A stretch of DNA of 60,180 bases, taken from an uncultured Pseudomonadota bacterium. GTDB taxonomy: Bacteria; Pseudomonadota; Gammaproteobacteria; Burkholderiales; Rhodocyclaceae. The stretch lies in the NCBI GenBank assembly GCA_946479855.1, contig CAMLHL010000009.1:1-60180 (forward strand), read 5' to 3'. Each line of letters begins with the position of its first letter. The stretch's first letter is position 1. This document shows positions 9,170 to 18,543 of this stretch, piece after piece. A model generated the notes under the pieces. It ran no database searches and was not told the DNA's origin. It saw only the letters and a list, made by a program, of their open reading frames with translations. Both the position numbers and the translations under genes were made by a program.

Positions 9170-9712
9170 TCAGTTCTCCTTGGAATGGGCCGGCAGCATG
9201 CGGGTCAGGATGTCGTCACGGTCAATGAAATGGTGTTTCAGCGCGGCGCCGATATGGCCGGCCAGCACGGCCACGAACAACAGGTTCAGGCTCTTGTGCA
9301 CCAGCGCCAGCAGGTCGCCGAGTTCCTTGTTCTTGCCGAGCAGGTCGGGGATGGGCAGAACGCCGAAATACACCGTCTGAAACCCCTTGGCCGAACTCAT
9401 CAGCCAGCCGGAGACCGGGATCGCGATCATCAGCACGTAGAGCAGAAAATGGCCGACGTGGGCCGCCAGTTGCATCAGCTTCGGCATGCTCTCGGGCAGC
9501 GCTGGCGGGCGGTGCGTGGCGCGCCAGAGCAGGCGGACGAGCAACAGCGTGAAGGCGGTGACACCGGCCCACTTGTGCCAGGAATAGAGCTTCAGCTTGT
9601 CCGGTGACAGCGGCAGGTCGTGCATGTAGAAGCCGAGCGCCAGCAGACCAAAGATCAGAACAGCCATCAGCCAGTGCAGGGACTTGGCGGTGGCAGTGTA
9701 TTGGTTTCCCAC
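9170..9712 (-). CDS. Cytochrome b561 (CybB-like)
   Basis: Di-haem b membrane protein of 180 residues with four predicted helices. Candidate haem-ligand histidines occur in SLHWLMAV (residue 13), SWHKWAG, GHFLLYVL and LAGHIGAALKHHF. Family members exchange electrons with quinone. The pairing with YceI genes is common and suggests a shared quinone or isoprenoid role. First gene of a three-gene operon ending at the terminator near 7980. Confidence 0.88.
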   Translation of the reverse strand: MGNQYTATAKSLHWLMAVLIFGLLALGFYMHDLPLSPDKLKLYSWHKWAGVTAFTLLLVRLLWRATHRPPALPESMPKLMQLAAHVGHFLLYVLMIAIPVSGWLMSSAKGFQTVYFGVLPIPDLLGKNKELGDLLALVHKSLNLLFVAVLAGHIGAALKHHFIDRDDILTRMLPAHSKEN

Positions 9713-9723
9713 GGTCGACCTCC

Positions 9724-10518
9724 TCAGTTGGGCAAAAATGCGTAAGCATCCATGGCGATGACGTAATCATCAATGCCGGCGTGGAAACGGTTGGCCTCGG
9801 CCTTTTCGCCGGCGGCCCCGAGTGCGACAAAAAGCGGCAGCAAATGTTCATCGCTCGGGTGGGCCTGGGTGCCGCCAGGGGCCTGGCGACGGTAATCGAG
9901 CAGGGCGGCAATGTCGTGCGCATGCAGGTGCTCGGCCAGCCAGTCGGTGAATTGGCGCACATAGGCGGGCGTCCGGCCGCCGCTGTGGGCGGCGAGTTGG
10001 TAGTCGCGCAGGTTGTGGGTCAGGTTGCCGGAGGCGATGACGAGAAAGCCCCGGGGGGCCAGCGGCGCCAGCGCCCGGCCGAGACGGTAGGCCTGTTCCG
10101 GGCCGCCATGGCTCTGGATGGAGAGCGGAATGACCGGCACTTCGGCCTCGGGGAACATCAGGCGCAAAGGCACCCAGGCGCCATGGTCGAGGCCGCGGGC
10201 CGCATCGGTGGCGACCGTCAGGCCGGCCTCCTTCAGCGTGGCGACAACTTCCTCGGCCGCTTCGCGGCAGCCGGTGGCCGGGTAGCGGATGGCATACAGT
10301 TCTTCCGGAAAACCCCAGAAGTCGTGGATGGTTTCCGGACGCTCGGCGAAGCCGACGGTCGGCACCGCCGTATCCCAGTGGGCGCTGACGATGACGATAG
10401 CGCGCGGCAAGGGCAGTCCTTGCGCCAGCGCAGCCATGGCCGCTCCGGCCGCGCCCGGACGCAGCGCGAAAGTCGGGGCGCCGTGCGGGACGAATAGTGC
10501 GGATGGGGACGGTGTCAT
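9724..10518 (-). CDS. DODA-type (LigB/YgiD family) extradiol dioxygenase
   Basis: Class III ring-opening dioxygenase family, 264 residues. Putative metal-ligand histidines sit in VPHGAPT (residue 12), VSAHWDT (47), GNLTHNL and SDEHLLP. E. coli YgiD converts DOPA by 4,5-extradiol cleavage; the natural substrate of this protein is unknown. It is divergent from a LysR regulator with a 95-base gap, the usual layout for a regulated target gene. It lies only 12 bases before the cytochrome b561 start and may be cotranscribed with it. Confidence 0.85.
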   Translation of the reverse strand: MTPSPSALFVPHGAPTFALRPGAAGAAMAALAQGLPLPRAIVIVSAHWDTAVPTVGFAERPETIHDFWGFPEELYAIRYPATGCREAAEEVVATLKEAGLTVATDAARGLDHGAWVPLRLMFPEAEVPVIPLSIQSHGGPEQAYRLGRALAPLAPRGFLVIASGNLTHNLRDYQLAAHSGGRTPAYVRQFTDWLAEHLHAHDIAALLDYRRQAPGGTQAHPSDEHLLPLFVALGAAGEKAEANRFHAGIDDYVIAMDAYAFLPN

Positions 10519-10584
10519 GGTGGCAACTCCTGATGCGATGGACGCACTTTATGCCTGTTGTCTGGATCGAAATAGAGGACAATA

Positions 10585-10601
10585 AGCAAATTACTATTGC
10601 T
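10585..10601. promoter_or_regulatory. Palindrome between the LysR regulator and the DODA dioxygenase
   Basis: AGCAAATTACTATTGCT, with AGCAA/TTGCT arms around a 7-base spacer, lies in the 95-base divergent gap. LysR regulators typically bind interrupted dyads of this kind (T-N11-A) at such positions. It is a candidate regulatory binding site. Confidence 0.4.
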
Positions 10602-10613
10602 ATATTGACAACA

Positions 10614-11501
10614 ATGGACAGACTGGACGCCATGCATCTCTTCGTGCGGGTCGCCGAACTCGGCAGTTTTTCGGCCGTCGCCCAGCAACTCGGCCTGGCC
10701 CGCTCGGTGGTGACCCGGCAGATCGCCGCGCTCGAAGCGCACCTCGGCATCAAGCTGATGGCACGCAGCACGCGCCGGCTGGCCCTGACGTCGGCCGGTA
10801 CCGCCTATCTGGAAAAGTGCCGGGTCATCCTCAACCTGGTCGAGGCGGCAGAAACCGGCGTCGCCGAAGAGCGCCTGACACCGCGCGGCAACATCCGCAT
10901 CAGCCTGCCGCTGAGCTACGGCTTGAAACGCCTGGCGCCGCTGCTCCTCGAATTTTCGCAGCGCTACCCGGAAGTGGTGCTCGACATGGATTACAGCGAC
11001 CGGCGGGTCAACCTGATCGAGGAAGGCATCGACTTGTCGATCCGCATCACCCGGCGCCTCGAAGCCGGGGACGTGGCGCGGCGGATTGGCTCGACCCACT
11101 TGCTGGTGCTGGCCTCCCCGGAATACCTGGCTCGCCACGGTCGACCGGAAAAACCGGCCGAATTGGCGCACCACGTCTGTCTTGGCTACACCAATGCCGG
11201 CAGCAGCCAGCTCTGGCAGTTCATGGTGGACGGGCAGCTCGAAAGTTTCCACATCCATAGTCGCCTCAACGCCAACAACGGCGAAGTGCTGACCGAAGCG
11301 GCGGCCCAGGGGCTGGGCATCACCTGCCAGCCGGATTTCATTGCCGACAGCTTTCTGGCGGCCGGCCGGGTCGAGGCCATCCTGACCGACTTCACCATTC
11401 CCGAACTCGGCATCTATGCCATGTTGCCCAGCAACCGCCATGTACCCCACCGGGTGCGGGTGCTGATGGATTTTCTGGCCGAACAGCCGGCGCCGGCCTG
11501 A
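10614..11501 (+). CDS. LysR-type transcriptional regulator
   Basis: 295 residues. The N-terminal helix-turn-helix (about 1-60) contains FVRVAELGSFSAVAQQLGLA and a canonical recognition segment; a periplasmic-binding-like effector domain follows. It belongs to the large LysR subgroup with AESGSFSAAA-type starts. The start at 10614 follows the family; the frame is open further upstream across the promoter. Divergent transcription from the DODA dioxygenase suggests control of that gene. Confidence 0.87.
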   Translation: MDRLDAMHLFVRVAELGSFSAVAQQLGLARSVVTRQIAALEAHLGIKLMARSTRRLALTSAGTAYLEKCRVILNLVEAAETGVAEERLTPRGNIRISLPLSYGLKRLAPLLLEFSQRYPEVVLDMDYSDRRVNLIEEGIDLSIRITRRLEAGDVARRIGSTHLLVLASPEYLARHGRPEKPAELAHHVCLGYTNAGSSQLWQFMVDGQLESFHIHSRLNANNGEVLTEAAAQGLGITCQPDFIADSFLAAGRVEAILTDFTIPELGIYAMLPSNRHVPHRVRVLMDFLAEQPAPA

Positions 11502-11609
11502 TATTTCCTGCCGGCAAGAACAAATCGATGTGCGTGGCGTCCAACCAAAGCCATGCCAAAGCGTTAGTATTCGAATTGCATCGGGCGTCATGAGAGAGGG
11601 CATTCGTTT

Positions 11610-11864
11610 ATGGGAATCGTGTGGACCATCCTTGCCGGATTCCTGGTCGGCGTGCTAGCCAAGCTGCTGCATCCCGGCAAGGAGGACATGGGTTTCGTCG
11701 CCACCGTGCTGCTCGGGATCGGCGGTTCGCTGCTGGCCGGTCTGTTCGGCCAGATGCTGGGCTGGTATCGGGCCGGAGAAGGCGCCGGCTTCGTGGCCTC
11801 GATCGTGGCGGCCATCGTGCTGCTGGTAATCTACGGGCATCTGCGGGACAAGGGGGGGCGATGA
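11610..11864 (+). CDS. GlsB/YeaQ/YmgE family small membrane protein
   Basis: 84 residues with three hydrophobic segments (ILAGFLVGVLAKLL, VLLGIGGSLLAGLFGQML, ASIVAAIVLLVIYG). The LLGIGGS.LAG pattern is typical of the transglycosylase-associated, stress-induced YeaQ family. The function of the family is poorly defined. Its stop overlaps the start of the next gene (ATGA), so the two are translationally coupled. Confidence 0.85.
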   Translation: MGIVWTILAGFLVGVLAKLLHPGKEDMGFVATVLLGIGGSLLAGLFGQMLGWYRAGEGAGFVASIVAAIVLLVIYGHLRDKGGR

Positions 11865-12529
11865 AAAAACCAGTGGTGATCCTGTTGGCCGGCTGCCTGG
11901 CGGCTACGGCAGCCCAGGCCGGGGCACTGGTCAACCTCGCCGCCGATGCCAGCCGTCCGGCGGTGAACGATCTGGTTCGCGCCAGCGTCTACAGCGAAGC
12001 CAACGGTGGCCACCCCGGCGAACTGGCTCGCCGGGTGAATGCCGATATCGCCGAGGCCCTCAAGGTGATCCGCGAGAAGGCCGGCGTGACTGTCAAAAGC
12101 GGTCACCAGTCGACTTACCCGGTGTACGGTCAGCTGCGAAAAATCGACGGCTGGCGCATGCGTAGCGAGCTGATTCTCGAATCGAAGGATCAGGGCAGGG
12201 TGTCCGAACTGCTCGGCCAGTTGCAGCAGATGCGCCTGGCGGTTGGCGAAGTCAGCCTGATGCCGTCGCCGGAAACCCGGCGCCGGGTCGAGGATGAAGC
12301 GACCCGCGAAGCGATTCGGGCCTTCCAGAATCGTGCCGCGGTGATTGCCGAACAACTCGGCAAGGGCTGGAAGATCAAGCAGCTCAACGTCGAGCAGGGC
12401 GGCAGCATGCCGATTCCGATGCGGGCCGGGCGTGCCGCGATGCTGGCCGAGGCGGCGCCGGCGCCGCTGGAGGCCGGCGAAAGCCTGGTCACCGCGACGG
12501 TCAGCGGACAGATCGAACTGGCCGACTGA
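11861..12529 (+). CDS. SIMPL-domain (DUF541) periplasmic protein
   Basis: 222 residues with a signal peptide (MKKPVVILLAGCLAATAAQA) and a SIMPL domain. Visible features are VYSEANGGHPGELARRVNADIAEAL, the Y-P-V-Y-G segment after GHQSTYP, and the C-terminal strand SLVTATVSGQIEL. These proteins are exported and have no firmly assigned role. The ATG overlaps the stop of the preceding membrane-protein gene. The gene ends 31 bases before a convergent TonB receptor. Confidence 0.83.
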   Translation: MKKPVVILLAGCLAATAAQAGALVNLAADASRPAVNDLVRASVYSEANGGHPGELARRVNADIAEALKVIREKAGVTVKSGHQSTYPVYGQLRKIDGWRMRSELILESKDQGRVSELLGQLQQMRLAVGEVSLMPSPETRRRVEDEATREAIRAFQNRAAVIAEQLGKGWKIKQLNVEQGGSMPIPMRAGRAAMLAEAAPAPLEAGESLVTATVSGQIELAD

Positions 12530-12560
12530 ACCGCGGCGCCAGCGGCTGCGGGCCGGGCGC

Positions 12561-14567
12561 TCAGAAGCGCAGGGTCGTCCGGAGCAGGGCGCCGCGTCCG
12601 GCTTGTGGCATTTGCCAGCGGGTGATGGGCGTCAGGTTGTCGATGGCAACGGGGTCGCTGTAGCGTTGGTTGAGAAGGTTGTAGATGCCGAGTGCCACGC
12701 TCCACGGACGGCCAACCGGCGCGTAGCTCAGATTGAAATTGGCCAGTGTATAGGCATCGACCTGCCCGGTGCCCAGATTGCCCAGGCGTGCGCCGATCCA
12801 CTGCGCTTCGAAAGCTGCCATCAGGTCGGGAACGCCGGTTGGCACCGCGAAATTCAGCTTGGCCATGTTGCGTGGCGAGTTATCCAGGCGCTGGGTTTCA
12901 TCGGCGGCGTACTGGAGCGAATAGCCGGTGCGCAGGCGGCTGCCATTGTGCCACTGCTGTTCGTATTCAATCTCGAAACCGTTGGCGGTGACCGGGCTGC
13001 CATTGACGGCGAAGCCGGTCTCGTCGGTGGACACCATTTTTTCGATCCTGAAGTGGTAGACCGTGGCGGTCAGGCGAGATTGCCGGCTGAGCCGCTTTTC
13101 CCATGAAAACTCCAGTGAGCGCATCTTTTCCGAGCGAAGATCCGGGTTGCCATAGTGCATCGGCGGAATGATGTAGGCCCGCTCATATACCGACGGGGTG
13201 CGGAAGGCGGTGCCGTAGAGCAGCTTGAACAGTCCGGCATGGCCGGCATCGTGCACGATGCCCAGGCGCGGGCTCCAGAACGAGCCGAGGCTGCCCTGGC
13301 GGTCGTGGCTTAGACCGAGGGTGAGGAGGGTGTGATCGCCGATCTGGATTTCGTCCTGGGCGATCAAAGTCAGCTGCGTGCTGGTCTGCCGGTCGTCGAG
13401 GCAGGGCGTGCTGCCCATGCCGTAGCAGCCGTAGCCGCGATCGAGGTTGCGCTGATCCTGGCGCGTGTTGGCTTTGTATTCGACGCCCAGGGTCAGCCGG
13501 TGGCCTGTCCAGGTCGTGTTGATCAGCCGGTTTTCGATTCCCCACCATTGGCCGACGGCCTTGTCGACATTGAGCACGCGGGGATCGCCGGGCGAATAGT
13601 CGTACGGAAAGACGCCGTCGTAGCGATAGTTGCCGACATAAAGGCGTTGCTGGAGCTGGTTGCGGACATTCAGCCGCCAGTCCTTGGTCACCTGGAACAG
13701 GTCGTAACGGTCCGATTCGACATGGCCGTTGTCGTTCGGAATGGTGCCATAGCTGCCATGGGGAACGATGCGATCGCGTTCGGCGTGGATGAGGGAGGCG
13801 CTCCAGTCCTCGCCCCTGAGCTTGACGAACAGCTGCTTGCCGTCTTCGGCACCGGCGTCGTGGATATTCAGGGGGCTGGCGTCGGCACGGAGATCATTGA
13901 CGGTGATGCCGCGCCCGTCAGCATCGAAGCCGCTGGCCGAGATCAGCACGTCCGTGGCGCCGATCTCGCCGCCCCAAGTGGCGCGCAGGCGACGGTCGCT
14001 ACCGCTGCCGACGCCGAGGCTGATTTCGCTGCCGTTGATATGGCTACCGCTGCGGGTCACGATATTGATCACGCCGAACATCGCATCGCCGCCATAGACC
14101 GAGGCGCTCGGGCCGCGGATGATCTCGATCCGCTCGATCAGGCCGATATCGAGCGGGAAGGCCGAATCGCCGGGGCTGCTGGCATAGATGTTTTCATTGA
14201 CCGACAGGCCGTCGATCAGGATCTGCAGTCGCGGGCGGTAATCGCCGGGCTGCGAAATGCCGCGTACGCCGGCATAGTCGTAGGTATAGTCGTTGGTGAC
14301 ATTGAACCCCTGCAGCGTCCGCAAGGCGTCGCCCAGATTGCGCCAGCCATAGAGACGGATGTCTTCGGCGGTCAGGATCGATACGATGGAAGGAATCTGG
14401 TCCGGGTTTTCGGCAAATTTCGGTGCCGAGACGATGCCGATCTGGAGCAGTTCGTCGAGCGGCATGTCGATGGCGTCGAGGGCGGCCAGGGAAGGGGCCG
14501 CCGGCAGCGCCAGCAAGGCGGCCAGCAGCGCCCGAATCGTTCGCGGCAAGGGAATAGCGTATTTCAT
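12561..14567 (-). CDS. TonB-dependent outer-membrane receptor
   Basis: 668 residues with a signal peptide (about 1-28), a plug domain (about 50-165, with PSIVSILTAEDIRLYGWRN and IERIEIIRGPSASVYGGDAM), then a 22-strand barrel ending in aromatic F (LLRTTLRF). The plug is typical of the haemin/vitamin B12/colicin-receptor type. The ligand is not evident. Its start overlaps the stop of the YfiR-like gene, so the receptor is cotranscribed with it and the second receptor. Confidence 0.88.
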   Translation of the reverse strand: MKYAIPLPRTIRALLAALLALPAAPSLAALDAIDMPLDELLQIGIVSAPKFAENPDQIPSIVSILTAEDIRLYGWRNLGDALRTLQGFNVTNDYTYDYAGVRGISQPGDYRPRLQILIDGLSVNENIYASSPGDSAFPLDIGLIERIEIIRGPSASVYGGDAMFGVINIVTRSGSHINGSEISLGVGSGSDRRLRATWGGEIGATDVLISASGFDADGRGITVNDLRADASPLNIHDAGAEDGKQLFVKLRGEDWSASLIHAERDRIVPHGSYGTIPNDNGHVESDRYDLFQVTKDWRLNVRNQLQQRLYVGNYRYDGVFPYDYSPGDPRVLNVDKAVGQWWGIENRLINTTWTGHRLTLGVEYKANTRQDQRNLDRGYGCYGMGSTPCLDDRQTSTQLTLIAQDEIQIGDHTLLTLGLSHDRQGSLGSFWSPRLGIVHDAGHAGLFKLLYGTAFRTPSVYERAYIIPPMHYGNPDLRSEKMRSLEFSWEKRLSRQSRLTATVYHFRIEKMVSTDETGFAVNGSPVTANGFEIEYEQQWHNGSRLRTGYSLQYAADETQRLDNSPRNMAKLNFAVPTGVPDLMAAFEAQWIGARLGNLGTGQVDAYTLANFNLSYAPVGRPWSVALGIYNLLNQRYSDPVAIDNLTPITRWQMPQAGRGALLRTTLRF

Positions 14568-15106
14568 CGTGAGCCAGTTTTCAGGGGCCGGGCCAGGCGC
14601 AGCATCTGCGGACTGGCTCTCAGGCCGGCACGATTCAAGGTTTCGACATTGACCTCGAATTGCAGACGGCCTTCGGCGCGGATCAGGGCGATGCCGCCGC
14701 CGTCGTGGGTGAAGGTTTCAGCATCGCTGACGGTCAGGATGGGCTGCTTGTCGACCCAGCGCAAAACGGCTGAAAACCGCGGTTCTTCGGTATCGGGAAT
14801 GAACAGTTCCTGGCAGCCAAGCAGTTGCTCCGGGCTGCTCACGTGGCGGATGTGCAGTTCGCGGCCACCAATCTGCCTCCCCTCGTAGCCGGCCAGGTAG
14901 GGGCCCAGGCTGTCACGGCCGAACAGGCAGAGATTGATGGTCGTTTGCGTGCCAGGGAAATCGACGTATTTCAGAAAGTTGACCAGATAGGCGGCCTTGA
15001 GTTGGGCCTCGGTGGTGATCTGGCCAAAGGTCGGCAATACGGTAACCGCCAGGAGTGCCGTTAGGGCAATCCGAGTGAGCAGGCGGCTGGGTCGATCGAG
15101 GCACAT
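14564..15106 (-). CDS. YfiR-like (DUF4154) periplasmic protein
   Basis: 180 residues, N-terminal signal peptide, then the YfiR pattern: LKAAYLVNFLKYVDFPG, INLCLFGRDSLGPYL, GCQELFIPDTE and FTHDGGGIALIRAEGRLQFEVN followed by a Leu-rich end. In Pseudomonas YfiR is a periplasmic repressor of the diguanylate cyclase YfiN. Here no cyclase is adjacent; the gene is sandwiched between two TonB receptors in one operon, which is a recurring but unexplained arrangement. Confidence 0.82.
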   Translation of the reverse strand: MCLDRPSRLLTRIALTALLAVTVLPTFGQITTEAQLKAAYLVNFLKYVDFPGTQTTINLCLFGRDSLGPYLAGYEGRQIGGRELHIRHVSSPEQLLGCQELFIPDTEEPRFSAVLRWVDKQPILTVSDAETFTHDGGGIALIRAEGRLQFEVNVETLNRAGLRASPQMLRLARPLKTGSR

Positions 15107-15112
15107 GGCGGA

Positions 15113-17245
15113 TCAGAAGCTCCAGCGAGTGCTGATCAGCCAGGTCGGCGCAATTTCAGTGGCGGCGGTCGGGATGAAGTCGGAAAGATATTCAAGGCGC
15201 TGCGTGCCGATCAGGTTGCGTCCGATCAGGGCCAGTTCCAGGTTCTTGTTCACCCAATAGGCATAGCGGAGATCGAGAGTCAGGTAGCCTGGGATGTGGG
15301 TGAAGGTCGGTGCGCCGGTGGGGCTGGGCACGGTATCGATCAGTTTGAGGCGGTCGAAGCCGCTGCTGCCCCGCAGCCAGAGGTCGAATTGCTGGCTGCT
15401 GGTGACGTTCCACTGCGAGCGCAGGGATAGGGTGTGGCGAGGGGCTGAGCGCTCGGTGATGTCGGCATTCGCGTTGATGACCGCTTCGCTGCTGCCATCC
15501 ATCTTCATGTGGCTCCAGCTATACGACAGTTGCAGGCGCCAGGCAGGGGCGAGCAGCCAGTCGGCCGACAGTTCGACGCCGTCGTTCCAGCCGGACAGGC
15601 CGTTGATGGTCTGCATCTCGGTGAAGGCGACCGGGGTGCCGGGCGGCAGGCCAAAGTAGGCGCACTTGGCCGGATCAACCGGAAAGCCGAAGGCGGCGAA
15701 CATTGCGGAGCAGCCAAAGCTGCCGACCGAGCTGCCGGTGCGCAGATCGCTGTAGTGGGTGCGATAGGCGTTGATGTCGGCGCTGAAGGTGGTGGAGAAC
15801 TGCTTGCGGTAGCCCAGTTCGATGCCCTGGGATTTTTCGGCGCCCAGATTGCTGTTTCCATGCACATAGGTGATGACGGGCATGGGAGGGAAGGGTTGCG
15901 GCGTCTGGATGATCGCCGCGCCGGTCAGGATCGAGACATCACGTTCGGCACGGGCCGAGGTGCGCGGCGCCTGGGCAAGCTTCAGCCAGAGGGAGTCGCT
16001 GCGCGACGGTGTCCACAGCAAGGTGGCGTTGGCTGAGACATTGGTGCCGTTGTGGCTGGCGACATCGGCCCGGATCCCGGCGCCGATCTTGAAGCGATCG
16101 GGCACCAGCGTCCAGTCGTCATGGATGAAGAGGCCAGTGTTGCGCTGGATGTAGGACTTTCCGGCAATGGTGAGCGAAGGCTCGTTGGTCGTGATTTCGT
16201 CGGTCGAGCTGCGATGATTCAAACCCCACAGGATGTCATGGCGGTCGATGGCGTAGCGGGCCTGGTAATCGAGATCGACCGTGGTCCGGGATTCGGTGAG
16301 TAAATTGTTGATTTCGATGTTCGAGTGGGTGCCGGAAGCCTGGATCGACGATTCGATCCCCGAATCGCCCAGCCAGCGGTAGCGACCGACCAGGCTCTCG
16401 CTGTTAAGAACCTGCCGGGGCGTTAGCGCAGAGAGATTCAGGCCGGGCTGCGAAAAATCAGGATTTATCTGCCACAGTTCCCTGGTCTTGGAACGGGTGG
16501 CGCTGGCCCACAGGCTGAGGTCGCGACCGGTGCCGAAATCGTGGTCGAGGCGGAAGTCGACGACGGCATTGTCGAGGCGGTCCTCGCTCTCCTGGTTGCT
16601 GCCGTACTGCCGCGAGGGGTCGACATGGCGGCCCTGAACCGAGAGTTTCCAGTTCGTGCTCTCGCTGGCCGCCTGGCCGATGCGGGCGTAGACATTGCCG
16701 CTGCCCTTGTTTCCGGCGGCGGCGGTGACGGCAGTGCCGCCCTGGTTGCGCGTGTGCTTGCTGATGATGTTGATGACGCCGTTGACGGCATTGGCACCCC
16801 ACATCACGGCGCCGGCTCCGCGAATGATTTCGATGCGCTCGATGTCTTCCAGCGGGATCGGGTCGAGTTCCCAGGTGACGCCGGCAAACAGCGGGTGGTA
16901 GATGCTGCGGCCGTCGACCAGTACCAGCAGCTTATTGGCGAAGCGGCCGTTGAAACTGCGGGCGGTGACGGCATAGCGGCCATTGTCGATCTGGGCGACC
17001 TGGATGCCTGGAGCCATGCGCAGTACGTCGGGCAGGGCCTGGGCGCCGGAACGGCGGATGTCGTCGGCAGAAATGACAAAGACGGCGGCGGGCACGTCAG
17101 CCAGGCTCTGGCTCTTGCGAGCGACGGAGGTGATGTCGGTTTTGACGAGGTCTTCGAGGCTCATCTCGTCAAGAGGATCGTCAGCCGCGTGGCTGCAGGG
17201 GGCGAGGGCGGCCAGGATGGCTATCCACAAACTCGCTCGCATCAT
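15113..17245 (-). CDS. TonB-dependent outer-membrane receptor
   Basis: 710 residues from the chosen start (MMRASLW), which has AGGGA upstream and begins a good signal peptide; a start 19 codons earlier lacks both. The plug domain includes VPAAVFVISADDIRRSGAQALP and IERIEIIRGAGAVMWGANAV, and the barrel ends in the aromatic terminus STRWSF. It is the first gene of a three-gene operon with the YfiR-like gene and the second receptor. Ligand unknown. Confidence 0.87.
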   Translation of the reverse strand: MMRASLWIAILAALAPCSHAADDPLDEMSLEDLVKTDITSVARKSQSLADVPAAVFVISADDIRRSGAQALPDVLRMAPGIQVAQIDNGRYAVTARSFNGRFANKLLVLVDGRSIYHPLFAGVTWELDPIPLEDIERIEIIRGAGAVMWGANAVNGVINIISKHTRNQGGTAVTAAAGNKGSGNVYARIGQAASESTNWKLSVQGRHVDPSRQYGSNQESEDRLDNAVVDFRLDHDFGTGRDLSLWASATRSKTRELWQINPDFSQPGLNLSALTPRQVLNSESLVGRYRWLGDSGIESSIQASGTHSNIEINNLLTESRTTVDLDYQARYAIDRHDILWGLNHRSSTDEITTNEPSLTIAGKSYIQRNTGLFIHDDWTLVPDRFKIGAGIRADVASHNGTNVSANATLLWTPSRSDSLWLKLAQAPRTSARAERDVSILTGAAIIQTPQPFPPMPVITYVHGNSNLGAEKSQGIELGYRKQFSTTFSADINAYRTHYSDLRTGSSVGSFGCSAMFAAFGFPVDPAKCAYFGLPPGTPVAFTEMQTINGLSGWNDGVELSADWLLAPAWRLQLSYSWSHMKMDGSSEAVINANADITERSAPRHTLSLRSQWNVTSSQQFDLWLRGSSGFDRLKLIDTVPSPTGAPTFTHIPGYLTLDLRYAYWVNKNLELALIGRNLIGTQRLEYLSDFIPTAATEIAPTWLISTRWSF

Positions 17246-17463
17246 TGGAATTCCCTGATATTGATGAATGATGGAGGTGCTGGCCGAAGGCCGCCATGCC
17301 ATCGCATAAGTTTGTTGTATTCGTTTGTAATTATAACTAAGGTGTTACTTATATTGTTTGTGAATTATTTTTCAATTCTGGGTTTATTTAAGTAAATTTC
17401 CGCACCCGCGCGGCGGTGGCCATCCATGGATCATCAATTGCCGGCGACGGCGGCGGCCCTGTT
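17246..17463. promoter_or_regulatory. AT-rich promoter region of the TonB-receptor operon
   Basis: The bases between the modC stop and the first receptor gene include an unusually AT-rich segment at about 17305-17400 for this GC-rich sequence. It must contain the receptor operon promoter. No specific box was identified with confidence. Confidence 0.4.
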
Positions 17464-18543
17464 TCAGGCGAGCAGCGCGACGGCCTTGATCTGGGCATGC
17501 AGGGCGAGACCGGCCCGAATGCCCAGTTTTTCTGCCGAACGGCGGGTGATGCGGGCGAGCAGCGGTCCGCCGGCGACGTCGAGCCGGACCAGCACATGTC
17601 CCGGTGTGTCGGTCGGTGCCAGGTCGACGACGACGGCGCTGACGCTGTTCAGGATGCTGGTCTGGACCTGCGGAACCAGCGCCAGGCTGACATCGCGGGC
17701 GTGAATGCGGCAGCGCAGCGGTGTGCCGGCCGGTTCTTGGCGACGCGACACGTAAATGGCCCCGCCGGGAAATTCCAGGCGGGTCAGCTCGTCGGCCTCG
17801 TGCCCGGCGACGACGGTTTCGACCACGACCCCGGCATCGTCGGCAAAGGCGGCCGGCAGGTCGATACGGCTCAGGACTGCGTTGAGGCCGCCGCTGGCGA
17901 CGATCCGGCCTTCGTCGAAGAGGACCAGATGATCGGCCAGCCGGGCGACTTCATCCGGGGCATGGCTGACGTAAATGATGGGGATGGCCAGTTCGCGGTG
18001 CAGGCGTTCGAGGTAGGGCAGGATTTCCAGCTTGCGCTTGAGATCGAGGGCGGCCAGCGGTTCGTCCATGAGCAGGATCTTCGGCGCGCTGAGCAAGGCT
18101 CGGGCAATGGCGACGCGCTGGCGTTCGCCGCCTGACAACTGAGCGGGCGAACGATCGAGCAGAGGGGCGATGCCGAGCAACTGGGCAATGTCCGACAGGG
18201 AAGAGCCATGGCTTACGGTCGACGTCCTTTTCTGGCCAAATTCCATGTTGCCGCGCACCGACAGGTGCGGGAACAGGCTGGCTTCCTGAAAGACGACGCC
18301 GAGCGAACGTTGGTGGGGGGGCAGAAAAAGGCCGCGCGCCTCGTCCTGCCAGACCTCGTCGCCGAGCTGGAAATAGCCGTCCGGCGCCCGCTCCAGCCCG
18401 GCCATGGCGCGCAGGCAGGTCGTCTTGCCCGATCCGGAATGGCCGAACAGTGCCGTGATGCCGCGTCCGGGCAGGCGCAGGTCTACGTCGAGGCTGAAAG
18501 CGCGCCGGTCGATGCGGAATTTGGCGAGGATTTCGCGATTCAT
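17464..18543 (-). CDS. modC: Molybdate ABC transporter ATP-binding protein ModC
   Basis: 359 residues. ABC domain with Walker [10 protein letters not shown] (about 34-42), signature [16 protein letters not shown], Walker [13 protein letters not shown] and switch His in YVSHAPDE. The C-terminal third is a molybdate-binding TOBE (MOP) domain (about 290-355, with [23 protein letters not shown]), which separates ModC from other importers. The start at 18543 overlaps the modB stop (ATGA); the frame stays open upstream inside modB without coding character. Confidence 0.95.
   Translation of the reverse strand: MNREILAKFRIDRRAFSLDVDLRLPGRGITALFGHSGSGKTTCLRAMAGLERAPDGYFQLGDEVWQDEARGLFLPPHQRSLGVVFQEASLFPHLSVRGNMEFGQKRTSTVSHGSSLSDIAQLLGIAPLLDRSPAQLSGGERQRVAIARALLSAPKILLMDEPLAALDLKRKLEILPYLERLHRELAIPIIYVSHAPDEVARLADHLVLFDEGRIVASGGLNAVLSRIDLPAAFADDAGVVVETVVAGHEADELTRLEFPGGAIYVSRRQEPAGTPLRCRIHARDVSLALVPQVQTSILNSVSAVVVDLAPTDTPGHVLVRLDVAGGPLLARITRRSAEKLGIRAGLALHAQIKAVALLA

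Noticed and set aside
13332..14888. Plus-strand open frame (518 codons) opposite the TonB receptor
   Set aside because: Shadow of the receptor gene; no domain, Ala/Asp/Val repeats typical of antisense frames.
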